This document shows, one piece after another, positions 1-7,358 of a stretch of DNA of 9,624 nt (the first letter of the stretch is position 1; each line of letters begins with the position of its first letter). The stretch is from G039029935 sp039029935 (GTDB lineage: Bacteria > Chloroflexota > Anaerolineae > Caldilineales > Caldilineaceae). The stretch spans positions 1 to 9,624 of the forward strand of contig JBCCFC010000444.1 in the NCBI GenBank assembly GCA_039029935.1, read 5' to 3'. Both the position numbers and the translations under genes were made by a program. The notes beneath the pieces are model-generated. The model searched no databases. It worked only from the letters and a program-made list of their open reading frames with translations, and had not been told where the DNA came from.

Positions 1-81
1 ATTCTCTGGCGGAACCCCATCAAGTTTTGTTGGCTTTCGCCTTGGTTTTCGTTTATATTCATGTACGATACTATCGTACAT
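1..81 (-). CDS. possible 5' end of a minus-strand gene, cut by window edge
   Basis: On the minus strand an ATG at 81-79 opens a frame of 27 codons that stays open to the window edge (MYDSIVHEYKRKPRR...). It is preceded by an AAGGA-like Shine-Dalgarno four bases upstream. A second ATG at 62-60 opens a different frame, also open to the edge (MNINENQGESQQN...). I cannot tell which frame is used, or whether either is. The 61-81 palindrome overlaps both starts, so it could be an operator or a hairpin over the start site. No family is recognisable from so few residues. Confidence 0.2.
   Translation of the reverse strand, partial: MYDSIVHEYKRKPRRKPTKLDGVPPEN
61..81. promoter_or_regulatory. 21-bp near-perfect palindrome, possible operator
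   Basis: ATGTACGATA, a single C, then TATCGTACAT: two perfect 10-bp arms around one central base. A short symmetrical site with almost no loop is typical of an operator bound by a dimeric repressor rather than of an RNA hairpin. It sits about 85 bp before the plus-strand nuclease fragment and directly over the start of a possible minus-strand gene. The protein that would bind it is not in the window. Confidence 0.4.
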
Positions 82-164
82 CTTTTCCTTTTTAGGAAAT
101 TTCTCTTGACCTACTTTCCCCATTTGTCCAAAGTCCAATCATTATCACCACAGCGGAAGGACCT

Positions 165-374
165 GTGTTGATGATTGAAGTACGTGACAGAGAAAAGCCA
201 GCAGGGATGGATGCGGTCACGGATTTGCAGATCAATTCGTTGGACTATGCAAAGCAGCACAATGTCACCGTGTTGCCAGCCTATCTATCCGTGAGTGGGT
301 TCACGAAGAAAGCCAAGGAGTTTTGTCTGGTCAATGGGATTGGGCTGGCTGAGGCAGTTGCATCGTACCCATAA
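165..374 (+). CDS. C-terminal fragment resembling a restriction-endonuclease-like (PD-(D/E)XK) protein
   Basis: The 69 residues contain IEVRDREKPAG near the N-terminus, then a helix, then a strand followed by SVSGFTKKAKEF. This order (strand with E-x-R/K, helix, strand, SGFT, helix) resembles, from memory, Mrr/restriction-endonuclease-like nuclease domains of the form 'VVECRDR..P....SGFT..A'. The frame is open upstream from 96, and residues just before the GTG at 165 (SPIIITTAEGP) fit the preceding strand of such a domain. A TAG at 93-95 then blocks it, and I see no N-terminal half in other frames. GGAAGG at 155-160 could serve as a Shine-Dalgarno for the GTG at 165 or the ATG at 171, so a small protein may be made. 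It is more likely a decayed remnant: the acidic residue of the usual catalytic motif upstream is absent. The family call is moderate and activity is unlikely. Confidence 0.4.
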   Translation: MLMIEVRDREKPAGMDAVTDLQINSLDYAKQHNVTVLPAYLSVSGFTKKAKEFCLVNGIGLAEAVASYP

Positions 375-468
375 CTTAGCCTGAACAGGATTGGGATGCA
401 CTACCGAGAACCCCCGTTAGTCAAGAAGCAATTGTACAAAAAGATCGTCCAGCATAGAGTACTTCATT

Positions 469-661
469 ATCCGACATAAGCAACCTAACCTTCGGGAGGT
501 GGCGATACATACGCTGGTTGTGGACTCTATTTTGCGGTAACCGTTCACTCCCCCCGCAGGCTGAGCCTGTCGAAGCCGGTGCGCCCCCTTCGACAAGCTC
601 AGGGGGCTGAACGGTTACATTTTGCGTCACCTTCCGAAGGTTTCGCCTCAATATGCCGGGT
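469..661. repeat. large imperfect inverted repeat downstream of the LuxR-type gene
   Basis: Arms 487-504 and 625-642 match in 16 of 18 positions when one is reverse-complemented. Further out, 469-479 and 651-661 match in 9 of 11. Each inner arm is itself close to a palindrome: ACCTTC-C-GAAGGT at 629-641, and the one-mismatch version at 488-500. Without the element inserted at 537-618 the arms would enclose a loop of about 30 nt, a plausible stem-loop. It lies just past the stop of the minus-strand regulator (670), so it could also end or stabilise that transcript, although no T-run is seen. Confidence 0.55.
537..618. mobile_element. 82-bp MITE-like palindromic element with 8-bp target duplication
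   Basis: The ends are perfect 11-bp terminal inverted repeats, GTAACCGTTCA (537-547) and TGAACGGTTAC (608-618). They are flanked by an exact 8-bp direct repeat, ATTTTGCG, at 529-536 and 619-626, as expected of a target-site duplication. Inside is a second inverted pair, CTGAGCCTGTCGAAG (561-575) and CTTCGACAAGCTCAG (588-602), with one mismatch and a 12-nt loop. The inner motif is a palindrome I recall as frequent between genes of many bacteria. The element carries no coding capacity, so any transposase would have to act in trans. Alternatively it is a REP-like repeat with chance flanks, but an exact 8-bp flank directly abutting exact terminal repeats argues against that. Confidence 0.6.
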
Positions 662-669
662 AGCAAATC

Positions 670-3411
670 TCATCCCAACAACGCCAACGCCCGCGCCCGA
701 TTCACCGCCTCAATCCGTGTATGCACATCCAGCTTGCCATAAATGCGCTTGACATAGGTGCGCACGGTGCTGGGCGCGACCACCATCTGCTCGGCAATCT
801 CTGGAATAGTGAGGTCGGTGGCGAGGTAGCGCAGGGTTGCCAGTTCACGCTGTGTCAATGGATTGAGGAGAAGATTGAGCGCGTCTGGTTCAGGTTCGAC
901 AATGGGTGATGTAGTTGTTGGTTGGTTGGCTAGTGAACCCAACGTTGTCGATGACGCCGCCTCAAACAGGGGCAAGAGTTGCCGGATATAGGTGACGGCG
1001 ACGCCTCGTCCCGCCAGTTGTTTGAGGAGGGGAACCAATGCCTCGCCTTCATCCACAAACACACGGACAAACCCCGCTGGCTGGGCGTGTTGGATGGCTT
1101 GGGCAAGCTGCTGGAGTGCCTTCTCTGGCTCGCCCAAGGTCTGGTAGGTCAACGCTTCCAAAATCAGTACTTCAATCAGCCGCGCAACGCGCCCCCCTGC
1201 CGTCGCCACAGTTTTGAGTTTATCCAGCAACGTCTGCGCAGATTGAGCATCACCCGTCGCCATGAGGACACGTGCTAGGACCAAGTAGTCGATTTCAAGC
1301 ATGTAGCGCGGTGTGTCATCCGCACGAAGACCCACCAACTCGACCCAATCCTTGGCCGCGGCGAGATTCCCTTGACGGAGATGCAGGTAGGCGATGGTGG
1401 CCGGGATACGCGCCGCCGGTGAGTAGATCGTACCCGATTGCGTGTCTTGCTGCGTCTCGGCCAAAAGCTGAAGCGCCTCTGTCCCCCTGCCCTGTGCTTG
1501 ATAGATGTGCGCCAGTGTAATCGCCGCTGTTTGGACCACGACGGCCATCGACGGCTGTGGCTTAAGTGTTTCGATGGCTGGCGTAAGTGTGTCAATGGCA
1601 AGCGTGAATTGATTGCGCTCACGCAGCACCTCAGCGAGACTGACCGCAATCATCGCTGCCCCCGTACTGTGTCTTTGGTGCTGTCCTTGCGTATGTGTTG
1701 GCAGAAATCGTTTGACCACATCCTGTGCCTGCTGCAACTCACCATGCAGACGGAGGGCATCCACACGATAGGCAAGGAAGACATGATTGGCGTAGTCAAA
1801 CGGTTGATCGGGCCTTAGCGCATCAAAATGCATGGCGCTATAGGTGAGTGACTGTGTGATGTTGCCAATTTGATGATGGGTGAGCGCGGATGAATGGAGT
1901 GCGCCTGTTTTGAGAATAGGCGACACATCGGCCTGAATCAACTGCATGGCCTGCTCGCAATGGTCAATCCCTTGGGCAACGTGGCCGCGTAACCGCGCAA
2001 GATTGGCACGGGCAAGGGCAATTTGAATCCCTACATCCGCCGCTTCGACGCTTGAATAGGAGGCATCCGGGGCGGCCAACAGCGTCTCTGCGTCATCCAA
2101 TAACGTGTCAAGATGGGTCCCATGATCCAAAAACAACTCTTGATAGAGCCAGACAACGGTCGTCAACAGATGGGGCGAACTGTGCAGCACAGCCTTGGGT
2201 AACTGTTGAATCCACCGCCAGATGCGGTGAAGCTCCCCCTGCTCCCACAACATTTTGTGGATATTTCTGACAATCAGGTCTGCGGCCAACTCGCTATTCT
2301 CGGCGGCAAACGCATGTTGGATGGCTTCTGTTGGCAACCCATGTTCGCTAAACCAGTGGCTGGCGCGTTCATGATAGGCGGCAACCGCATCCGGCGTTGT
2401 GCGTCGTAACTCAGCCTGCAAACAGTCGGCAAAGAGATGATGGTAGCGATACCAATGGCGTCGGTCATCAAGCGGAATGACAAAGAGACGTGCTTGATCA
2501 AGCGTTTCGAGAATATGCTGGCTGCCAACCTGCCCCGTCACCGCGTTGCATAGCTGTACATTGAGCCGTTCCAAAATCGACGTTTGCAACAAAAAATCAC
2601 GGATGTACCCTGGCTGTCGATGTAGCACCTCGTTGACCAAATAATCGACAATATAGCGGTTATCCCCCTTGAAGGTCTGGATAAATGCGCTTGGGTCCAC
2701 CTTGTTTTGGAGAGAGAGTGCGGCAAGTTGGAGACTCGCAACCCAGCCTTCGGTGATTGAATCGAGTTGGGTAATATCGTTTGCCGAGAGATTCAGATGC
2801 ATGTGCTGGTTGAGAAAGTCAGCGGCTTCGGCACGGCTAAACCGTAGCGACTCGGTGTCAATGTCTGTCACCTGGCGTCGCACCCGCATACGCGGCAGTG
2901 GCAGCGGCGGCTCGGTGCGGCTGGTGATGACCAGATGGGCGTTGGGTGGCTGGTGCGTCAACCACAGCGATAGTGCCTCATGGATGGCTGGCTCCTCAAT
3001 CTCGTGATAGTCATCCAGAATGAGGACGGTACGACGCCCATAGGCCATTAAGCCATTGAGCAGACTGGTGACAAGCGCGGGGAGCGACAGTTCGGCACGC
3101 GGGTCCTGCATGAGTTCATCTTTGATGGCAACAAAGGACTCATCCAACTGGCAAAGGGCAGCAGCAACATAGGTGAAGAAACGACGACTGTCATTGTCGC
3201 CTTCATCCAGCGAAACCCACATGACCTGTGCGTCGTCAAGCTGATGGAGCCATGTCGTGACCAGCGTGGTCTTGCCATAGCCAGCGGGTGCTGTGACCAA
3301 GCTCAGTTTGCCCGCCAGCCCCCGATTGAGTTGTTCGACCAGATGCGGGCGCGGGATCACACCGGAGGGCATTAACGGTATAAATAGTTTGGTTTGTAAT
3401 AGGTCTTGCAT
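670..3411 (-). CDS. large ATP-dependent LuxR-family (MalT-like) transcriptional regulator
   Basis: The 913-residue protein has the three-part MalT/LAL architecture, close to MalT's ~900. An N-terminal STAND-type ATPase has Walker A APAGYGKTT (residues 41-49), the SLDEGDND motif (67-74), Walker B VLILDD (129-134) and ITSR near 163. A long alpha-helical region (about 350-800), rich in alanine and leucine, fits TPR-like sensor repeats. A C-terminal LuxR helix-turn-helix follows (852-913; LTQRE start, recognition helix STVRTYVKRIYGKL at 881-894). Such proteins bind an inducer, hydrolyse or exchange ATP, oligomerise and activate transcription. The inducer and targets are unknown here, and no adjacent gene is co-directional. 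The ATG at 3411 is the first after an in-frame stop. The nearest purine-rich stretch (GAGG) is about 18 nt upstream, so the Shine-Dalgarno is poor. It is not maltose MalT by context: no glucan genes are nearby. Confidence 0.93.
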   Translation of the reverse strand: MQDLLQTKLFIPLMPSGVIPRPHLVEQLNRGLAGKLSLVTAPAGYGKTTLVTTWLHQLDDAQVMWVSLDEGDNDSRRFFTYVAAALCQLDESFVAIKDELMQDPRAELSLPALVTSLLNGLMAYGRRTVLILDDYHEIEEPAIHEALSLWLTHQPPNAHLVITSRTEPPLPLPRMRVRRQVTDIDTESLRFSRAEAADFLNQHMHLNLSANDITQLDSITEGWVASLQLAALSLQNKVDPSAFIQTFKGDNRYIVDYLVNEVLHRQPGYIRDFLLQTSILERLNVQLCNAVTGQVGSQHILETLDQARLFVIPLDDRRHWYRYHHLFADCLQAELRRTTPDAVAAYHERASHWFSEHGLPTEAIQHAFAAENSELAADLIVRNIHKMLWEQGELHRIWRWIQQLPKAVLHSSPHLLTTVVWLYQELFLDHGTHLDTLLDDAETLLAAPDASYSSVEAADVGIQIALARANLARLRGHVAQGIDHCEQAMQLIQADVSPILKTGALHSSALTHHQIGNITQSLTYSAMHFDALRPDQPFDYANHVFLAYRVDALRLHGELQQAQDVVKRFLPTHTQGQHQRHSTGAAMIAVSLAEVLRERNQFTLAIDTLTPAIETLKPQPSMAVVVQTAAITLAHIYQAQGRGTEALQLLAETQQDTQSGTIYSPAARIPATIAYLHLRQGNLAAAKDWVELVGLRADDTPRYMLEIDYLVLARVLMATGDAQSAQTLLDKLKTVATAGGRVARLIEVLILEALTYQTLGEPEKALQQLAQAIQHAQPAGFVRVFVDEGEALVPLLKQLAGRGVAVTYIRQLLPLFEAASSTTLGSLANQPTTTSPIVEPEPDALNLLLNPLTQRELATLRYLATDLTIPEIAEQMVVAPSTVRTYVKRIYGKLDVHTRIEAVNRARALALLG

Positions 3412-3443
3412 TGATGTTTTAAAACACTATCCTCTGCCACCAT

Positions 3444-3607
3444 TTTTTCTGCATTTTGTGTAATGATCAATTGAACAAAGAGCATCCGCGTTCGGGAACC
3501 CTCTGGGTACCTATCCGCGTCAAGAAACACAGACGCGGATAGGGGCGGAAAGCTGGCATCAAATCTGTTCATGATCTATCTGACCATTACATTTTTCTGC
3601 GTTTTGT
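3444..3607. repeat. 16-bp direct repeat flanking a hairpin upstream of the LuxR-type gene
   Basis: TTTTTCTGCATTTTGT (3444-3459) recurs at 3592-3607 with one change (A to G). Between the copies are the 3510-3543 hairpin and, next to the inner sides of the direct repeat, an inverted pair TGTAATGATCA-like (left) and TGACCATTACA (right). This layered order suggests an insertion between duplicated ends, or decayed repeats. It occupies the region where the minus-strand regulator's promoter should lie. Confidence 0.35.
3510..3543. repeat. perfect 12-bp hairpin with ATCCGCG motif
   Basis: CCTATCCGCGTC (3510-3521) and GACGCGGATAGG (3532-3543) are perfect complements around a 10-nt loop. An extra ATCCGCG lies at 3484-3490. 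The same heptamer occurs four times in the inverted repeat at the end of the window, which suggests a repeat family. No T-run follows on either strand, so it is not a typical intrinsic terminator. Confidence 0.6.
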
Positions 3608-3628
3608 TCAGAAAATTCTGGTTCAACA

Positions 3629-3754
3629 GAAATTCATAAGGGTGATAAGACTTTGTTGGACTCGTAGGTCATCGCTATTAGCGTGACGCTCTGGCGTATA
3701 TCAAGAGTGTCACGCTAATAGCGATGACCTACGATTGTCAACCTCATGAATTCC
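3629..3754. repeat. nested inverted repeat with 31-bp inner arms
   Basis: The inner arms 3662-3692 and 3704-3734 match in 30 of 31 positions around an 11-nt loop. Outer arms 3629-3648 and 3735-3754 match in 16 of 20. The right outer arm directly abuts the inner repeat, while the left is separated by 13 nt, so the inner 73-bp unit looks placed inside an older hairpin. No clear target duplication was found. The inner arm contains ATTAGCGTGA (3677-3686), also found at 9586-9595. Confidence 0.65.
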
Positions 3755-3972
3755 CAATGAGCCAAAACTCTATGGAGGGTAGCTTATCATAAAAAAAGTA
3801 AAAACGCACAACCGATACATAAGGGCATTTGTAGCGAAGAATGCATCTATGCTAAGATGATGTAAGGGCTACTGGCTCTATTCTACAGTTGTCGCTGTTT
3901 TTATCAAGAATACTTGGTGTGCCATACAAAACAGATGTAGTTTTTCGTTTGTGAAACAAAAGGAACCTAATC
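3755..3972 (+). promoter_or_regulatory. AT-rich leader with candidate promoter for the nucleotidyltransferase-sulfatase pair
   Basis: There is no gene in this stretch. The best promoter-like signal is an extended -10, TGC followed by TAAGAT (3850-3858), with a weak TTGTAG (3829-3834) 18 nt upstream. That would give a leader of roughly 110 nt. AAAGGAA around 3959-3965 provides a good Shine-Dalgarno eight bases before the ATG at 3973. I see no riboswitch-like structure or terminator. Confidence 0.3.
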
Positions 3973-4266
3973 ATGAAGCGCAGCGACGTCATTCAACGGT
4001 TAAAAAGACATCAAGCAGACCTACAACATAAATTTGGGGTGGTGTCATTGGCAATTTTTGGTTCGACCGCAAGAAATGAGGCGACACCAGAGAGTGACAT
4101 TGATTTGCTGGTTGAATTTAACCGCCCTACAGGACTATTTGGATTGATTGACTTACAGTTTTATTTAGAAGAATTGCTGGGGACAGGGGTCGATGTAGGC
4201 ACAATGGATGGGTTGAAACCAAGAACGCGGGAACGAATTCTAAAGGATTTAGTCTATGTCAGCTAA
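3973..4266 (+). CDS. MNT-type nucleotidyltransferase (MntA antitoxin-like), no HEPN partner seen
   Basis: The 97-residue protein shows the minimal nucleotidyltransferase signature: G30-S31 in IFGSTARNEATPESDIDLLVEF, with acidic residues D42 and D44 and a later D74 in GTGVDVGT. All three metal-binding acids appear present, so it should be active. Family members in MntA-HepT systems transfer AMP (or another nucleotide) to a HEPN toxin and neutralise it; others are free-standing. Normally the HEPN gene follows with a short overlap. Here the overlapping downstream gene is a sulfatase (11-nt overlap), and none of the other genes in the window looks like HEPN. It may be an orphan left after loss of its toxin, act on an unlinked HEPN, or have another target. 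A good Shine-Dalgarno supports the start. Confidence 0.85.
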   Translation: MKRSDVIQRLKRHQADLQHKFGVVSLAIFGSTARNEATPESDIDLLVEFNRPTGLFGLIDLQFYLEELLGTGVDVGTMDGLKPRTRERILKDLVYVS

Positions 4267-5740
4267 GCCCAATATCCTATTCATCTTAACCGATCAATGG
4301 CCTGCTTGGGCGTTTAGCTTCTGTGGAGCCGACATCCCAACACCAAACATTGACCGACTGGCAGCAACAGGAACCGTGTTCCATAACGCCTTCACCACCT
4401 GTCCACTCTGCACACCAGCACGAGGGACCTTGTTGACGGGACGCTGGCCTCACCAGACAGGTGTACTCGACAACTATGCAGTCGGCTACTCGCAGCAGCA
4501 GTCTATGCCCTTGAGCGAGCGCACGTGGATCGACGAAGCTGTGCGGCAGGGCTATCACGTCGGTTATTTTGGCAAATGGCATCTCGGTCCTATCAACCCA
4601 GAGGCACGGGGCGCACACCGTTTTGACCCTGATGTAGAAATTCATCGCCATCCCTATGACCCAGAGACCAGTGACTTTTCCTATCAGCTTGCCAAAGAGC
4701 GTTATGATCGTCAAACCCGCGATCAACTTATTCAGGGGCGGGGTCCTTTCTGGGGCGAAATCGCAACCGCCAAGGAAGAGAAGATGCCTTTCCCCGTAAT
4801 GAACAACGGTGTGGCATTCTTAGAGGAATGGGCATCAGGCAACCAAGACAAGCCCTTTTTCCTCACCGTCTCATCCGCACCACCGCACTTTCCACACTTT
4901 TTACCCGCAGAATACGCCAGAATCGCCGAACAACTCCGGCCAACCGTCAAGCTGCCTGCCAGTCTACACGATGACTGCGAGGGGCGTCCACCCTTTCACT
5001 CCATTGCATGGTGGCCGTGCATGGATACATCTGTCTTGGATGAGGAAGAGTGGCGCACTGTCATCGCCTACTCACATGCCCACATCATGCTCGTCGATAA
5101 AGCCATCGGGCGTGTCCTTGAGGCACTAGACCGCTTGGGACTGAGCGAATCGACAACCGTTATCTTCACCTCGGATCATGGTGATATGGAAGGTGCGCAC
5201 AATCGCTTTGACAAAGGAGCGTATTTCTATGAGGAAGTCTGGCGCATTCCGTTGATTATCCGCCAACCAGATACGGTCTCAGCAACGCAAGAACGCTTTG
5301 TGTCCCTGATTGATGTCGGTGAAACGCTTTTTGAGCTGATCGATGCGGATGCCGATGATAAACAGCCCCGCGCTGGACGCAACCTGATACCGCTGGTTGG
5401 CCGCGATGACTGTCCGGCTGATTGTGTGGATGCGTGGCCGCAAACCGCCTATGGTGTCTATAACCTCTACAATGGCATGAGCTTTGCCGTGCGTGCGATT
5501 CGCAACGAACGCTATAAATATGTGTGGAATCCACAGGAATTTGATGAGCTTTATGATCTGGAACATGATCCCTATGAGATGAAGAATTTAACGGGGCGGG
5601 CTGAATTCTCGGTCATTGAGGCTGAACTGCGAGAGCAACTGATGGCGTGGTTGGCTGAGATGATGGATGACTTGCCAAGCCAAGTTAAGACATTAGCAGT
5701 AGCGGGGACGATTATGGCAACGGGTGAGTTGGGGCCGTAA
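4256..5740 (+). CDS. type I sulfatase (formylglycine-dependent, alkaline-phosphatase fold)
   Basis: The 494-residue length fits the family. The N-terminus PNILFILTDQ supplies metal ligand D13. The sulfatase signature C52-T-P-A-R56-GTLLTGR carries the cysteine that a separate enzyme oxidises to formylglycine. GYFGKWHLG provides K107 and H109; TSDHGD provides metal ligands D307 and H308, followed by K320. There is no signal peptide, so a cytoplasmic enzyme is likely. It hydrolyses a sulfate (or possibly phosphonate/phosphate) ester, but the substrate cannot be read from the sequence. The first metal motif is T-D rather than the common D-D, as I recall in some choline-sulfatase-like members. The start has AAAGGA eight bases upstream, inside the preceding gene, so translation is probably coupled. 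No complete formylglycine-generating enzyme is in the window. It ends with TAATAA. Confidence 0.93.
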   Translation: MSAKPNILFILTDQWPAWAFSFCGADIPTPNIDRLAATGTVFHNAFTTCPLCTPARGTLLTGRWPHQTGVLDNYAVGYSQQQSMPLSERTWIDEAVRQGYHVGYFGKWHLGPINPEARGAHRFDPDVEIHRHPYDPETSDFSYQLAKERYDRQTRDQLIQGRGPFWGEIATAKEEKMPFPVMNNGVAFLEEWASGNQDKPFFLTVSSAPPHFPHFLPAEYARIAEQLRPTVKLPASLHDDCEGRPPFHSIAWWPCMDTSVLDEEEWRTVIAYSHAHIMLVDKAIGRVLEALDRLGLSESTTVIFTSDHGDMEGAHNRFDKGAYFYEEVWRIPLIIRQPDTVSATQERFVSLIDVGETLFELIDADADDKQPRAGRNLIPLVGRDDCPADCVDAWPQTAYGVYNLYNGMSFAVRAIRNERYKYVWNPQEFDELYDLEHDPYEMKNLTGRAEFSVIEAELREQLMAWLAEMMDDLPSQVKTLAVAGTIMATGELGP

Positions 5741-5744
5741 TAAG

Positions 5745-7358
5745 TTACATGCCCCAGACGATGATTTCATCGTTATTAAATGTCTCTTTCCGCTGAAATA
5801 CTTTTTCGCCCCACGATTTTGTTGTACTCCGGTCAAAAATCACCAGATGTCCCTCTGCTGTGTTGGCCTTATCCATGTACTGCCATGTCTGTTTTAATCC
5901 GGCTTTGATGGTCTTCTCTAAATCACCATATCGAATTTTGGTCTCAATGACAACTTTTTGGCGGTTGTCAATGCTAAGGTCTGGCGTATCCTCATCCGAC
6001 GGCAATGACCACACGACAAACAAATCCGTGCGCGCAAGACCTAGCCCATATTCGCGTTCAATTCGTCCCCCACCGTTGACAATGCGCTGCAAAAAGGCTT
6101 GCAACAAAAGCTGTGGTCCTGCCTCTTGATATTGAAAGCGTTTGAGCCAATGCTCTGAGTTTTCGCGAAAGAAGTTTTGGAAAGCGGTCATCAGCTTGTT
6201 CATGTCCAGACGGCCATCGGGTGCAATGTACCAATGAGGCTTGATGGTGCTTTCAAAGTTGAGTTGGGTGATGTAGTTGAGGGTACGCGGGATAACCTCG
6301 CGGTAAATCGGATTGGCAATCTCTAACCCATCTGGTCCCCGATGCACCAGCCCTAAATCAACCACATATTGAATATCATCATCCTGCACATTCTCATCCA
6401 GCGACGTGCCACTCAACATCGGCGCAATCACACGCCGTACCCGCCCCTCCTTGAGCTTATCGGTCAGTTGATCAAGATGGACCTCACGTCGTTTGATGAT
6501 ATCCTCCTTCGCGATTTGAATCATCTCGGCTGTGACTGTCCCTCGATACCGCCGAGCCTCTGGTGTGCGGAAACAGATTTCATAGCCCAATGCATTCACT
6601 AGCCAAGGTTGACCACGTGTCAGCTCCCAGATGAGAGCTAAGGCATCAGGTGTAAATGTTTGTCCGGTCTCGTCAGTGTGTTGCTGATAGAGATCATGAA
6701 CATCTGCTTGATTGAAGTTATTCATGCGCAACGATTCAACCTTGATATTAAAGGCACTGCCCCCCGTGATGATAGTCTTCTCCGCGCTTGAATGAATACG
6801 ATAATCGCGTATATCACGGACACCACACAGAATAATGCTCTGGGGGAAATGTTTGGGTCTGTTGGCATACCCAGCACGTAGTTGTCGTAGAAGCGAAATC
6901 AGTGTATCCCCGACGAGAGCGTCAACTTCATCAAGTAACAGGACCAAGGGTTTATCGCTTTTGTCTGACCAGAGTGCCAACAGTTCCGAGAAAGCTCTTA
7001 CATCATATTTAGCAATGGCATCGATCATCATATCATCAATAAAGGGATCACCTAAAAATTTTTTAGCCTGAGATGCCATTTCTCCAATAATGACAGTCAT
7101 TGCTTGATTGACATTTTCGCGGCTTGCCTGTGCTGTCTCCAAATTTATATAGAGGCAGCGATAATCACCCTGACTGTTGAGATAATCCATCATCGACAGC
7201 ATAAAGGTTGTTTTGCCCACTTGTCGTGGTGCATGTAGAATAAAGTATTTTCGCTGATGAATTAAAAACTCAATCTGATCTAACTCAAATCGTTCTAATG
7301 GCGGCAAATAATAGTGATAGTCAGTTTCGATTGGACCCGCTGTGTTAAACGTGCGCAT
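5745..7358 (-). CDS. P-loop ATPase fused to a C-terminal PD-(D/E)XK nuclease domain
   Basis: The 537-residue protein opens with FNTAGPI and YLPPLERF, a signature I associate with uncharacterised AAA-like ATPases common in Chloroflexota and Proteobacteria. Walker A is APRQVGKTT (43-51), Walker B LVLLLDEVD (138-146), then GVRDIRDYR, a likely sensor region. A winged-helix-like segment spans about 290-350. The C-terminal part resembles the PDDEXK domain of such ATPases: E434/E436, D445 in RTDLFVVW, E472-T-K474 in VVIETK, then a Q-x-x-x-Y helix (QTWQYMDK) and HLVIFD. The full nuclease set looks intact, so ATP-regulated DNA cleavage is plausible. The ATG follows a five-codon minigene directly; GGGAG lies five bases upstream. 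The gene is probably co-transcribed with the coiled-coil gene 73 nt upstream. Its 3' end faces the sulfatase with a 4-nt gap. Role unknown; defence or mobile-DNA function is inference. Confidence 0.88.
   Translation of the reverse strand: MRTFNTAGPIETDYHYYLPPLERFELDQIEFLIHQRKYFILHAPRQVGKTTFMLSMMDYLNSQGDYRCLYINLETAQASRENVNQAMTVIIGEMASQAKKFLGDPFIDDMMIDAIAKYDVRAFSELLALWSDKSDKPLVLLLDEVDALVGDTLISLLRQLRAGYANRPKHFPQSIILCGVRDIRDYRIHSSAEKTIITGGSAFNIKVESLRMNNFNQADVHDLYQQHTDETGQTFTPDALALIWELTRGQPWLVNALGYEICFRTPEARRYRGTVTAEMIQIAKEDIIKRREVHLDQLTDKLKEGRVRRVIAPMLSGTSLDENVQDDDIQYVVDLGLVHRGPDGLEIANPIYREVIPRTLNYITQLNFESTIKPHWYIAPDGRLDMNKLMTAFQNFFRENSEHWLKRFQYQEAGPQLLLQAFLQRIVNGGGRIEREYGLGLARTDLFVVWSLPSDEDTPDLSIDNRQKVVIETKIRYGDLEKTIKAGLKQTWQYMDKANTAEGHLVIFDRSTTKSWGEKVFQRKETFNNDEIIVWGM

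Noticed and set aside
3..60. SGGTPSSFVGFRLGFRL in plus frame 3, resembling the C-terminal end of a formylglycine-generating enzyme (GFRL)
   Set aside because: Tempting because a sulfatase is present, but the match is a few residues, the sequence is cut by the window edge, and the frame continues past where such a protein normally ends.
469..661. Integron attC site or CRISPR repeats
   Set aside because: No integron core sites (GTTRRRY/RYYYAAC pair) and no regularly spaced repeats; the structure is explained by nested inverted repeats.
421..666. 81-residue minus-strand reading frame
   Set aside because: It runs through the nested palindromes and MITE-like element; no family-like sequence and no good ribosome site. 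A by-product of the repeats.
3372..3572. 66-residue minus-strand reading frame upstream of the LuxR-type gene
   Set aside because: It crosses the 3510-3543 hairpin and overlaps the regulator start in another frame; no protein-like conservation visible.
4286..4726. 146-residue minus-strand reading frame opposite the sulfatase
   Set aside because: It lies over the sulfatase signature on the other strand; no recognisable domain.
5758..5773. Short hairpin ACGATG/CATCGT as a terminator between the convergent genes
   Set aside because: Only 6-7 bp, within the end of the ATPase coding region, and without a following T-run; too weak to call.
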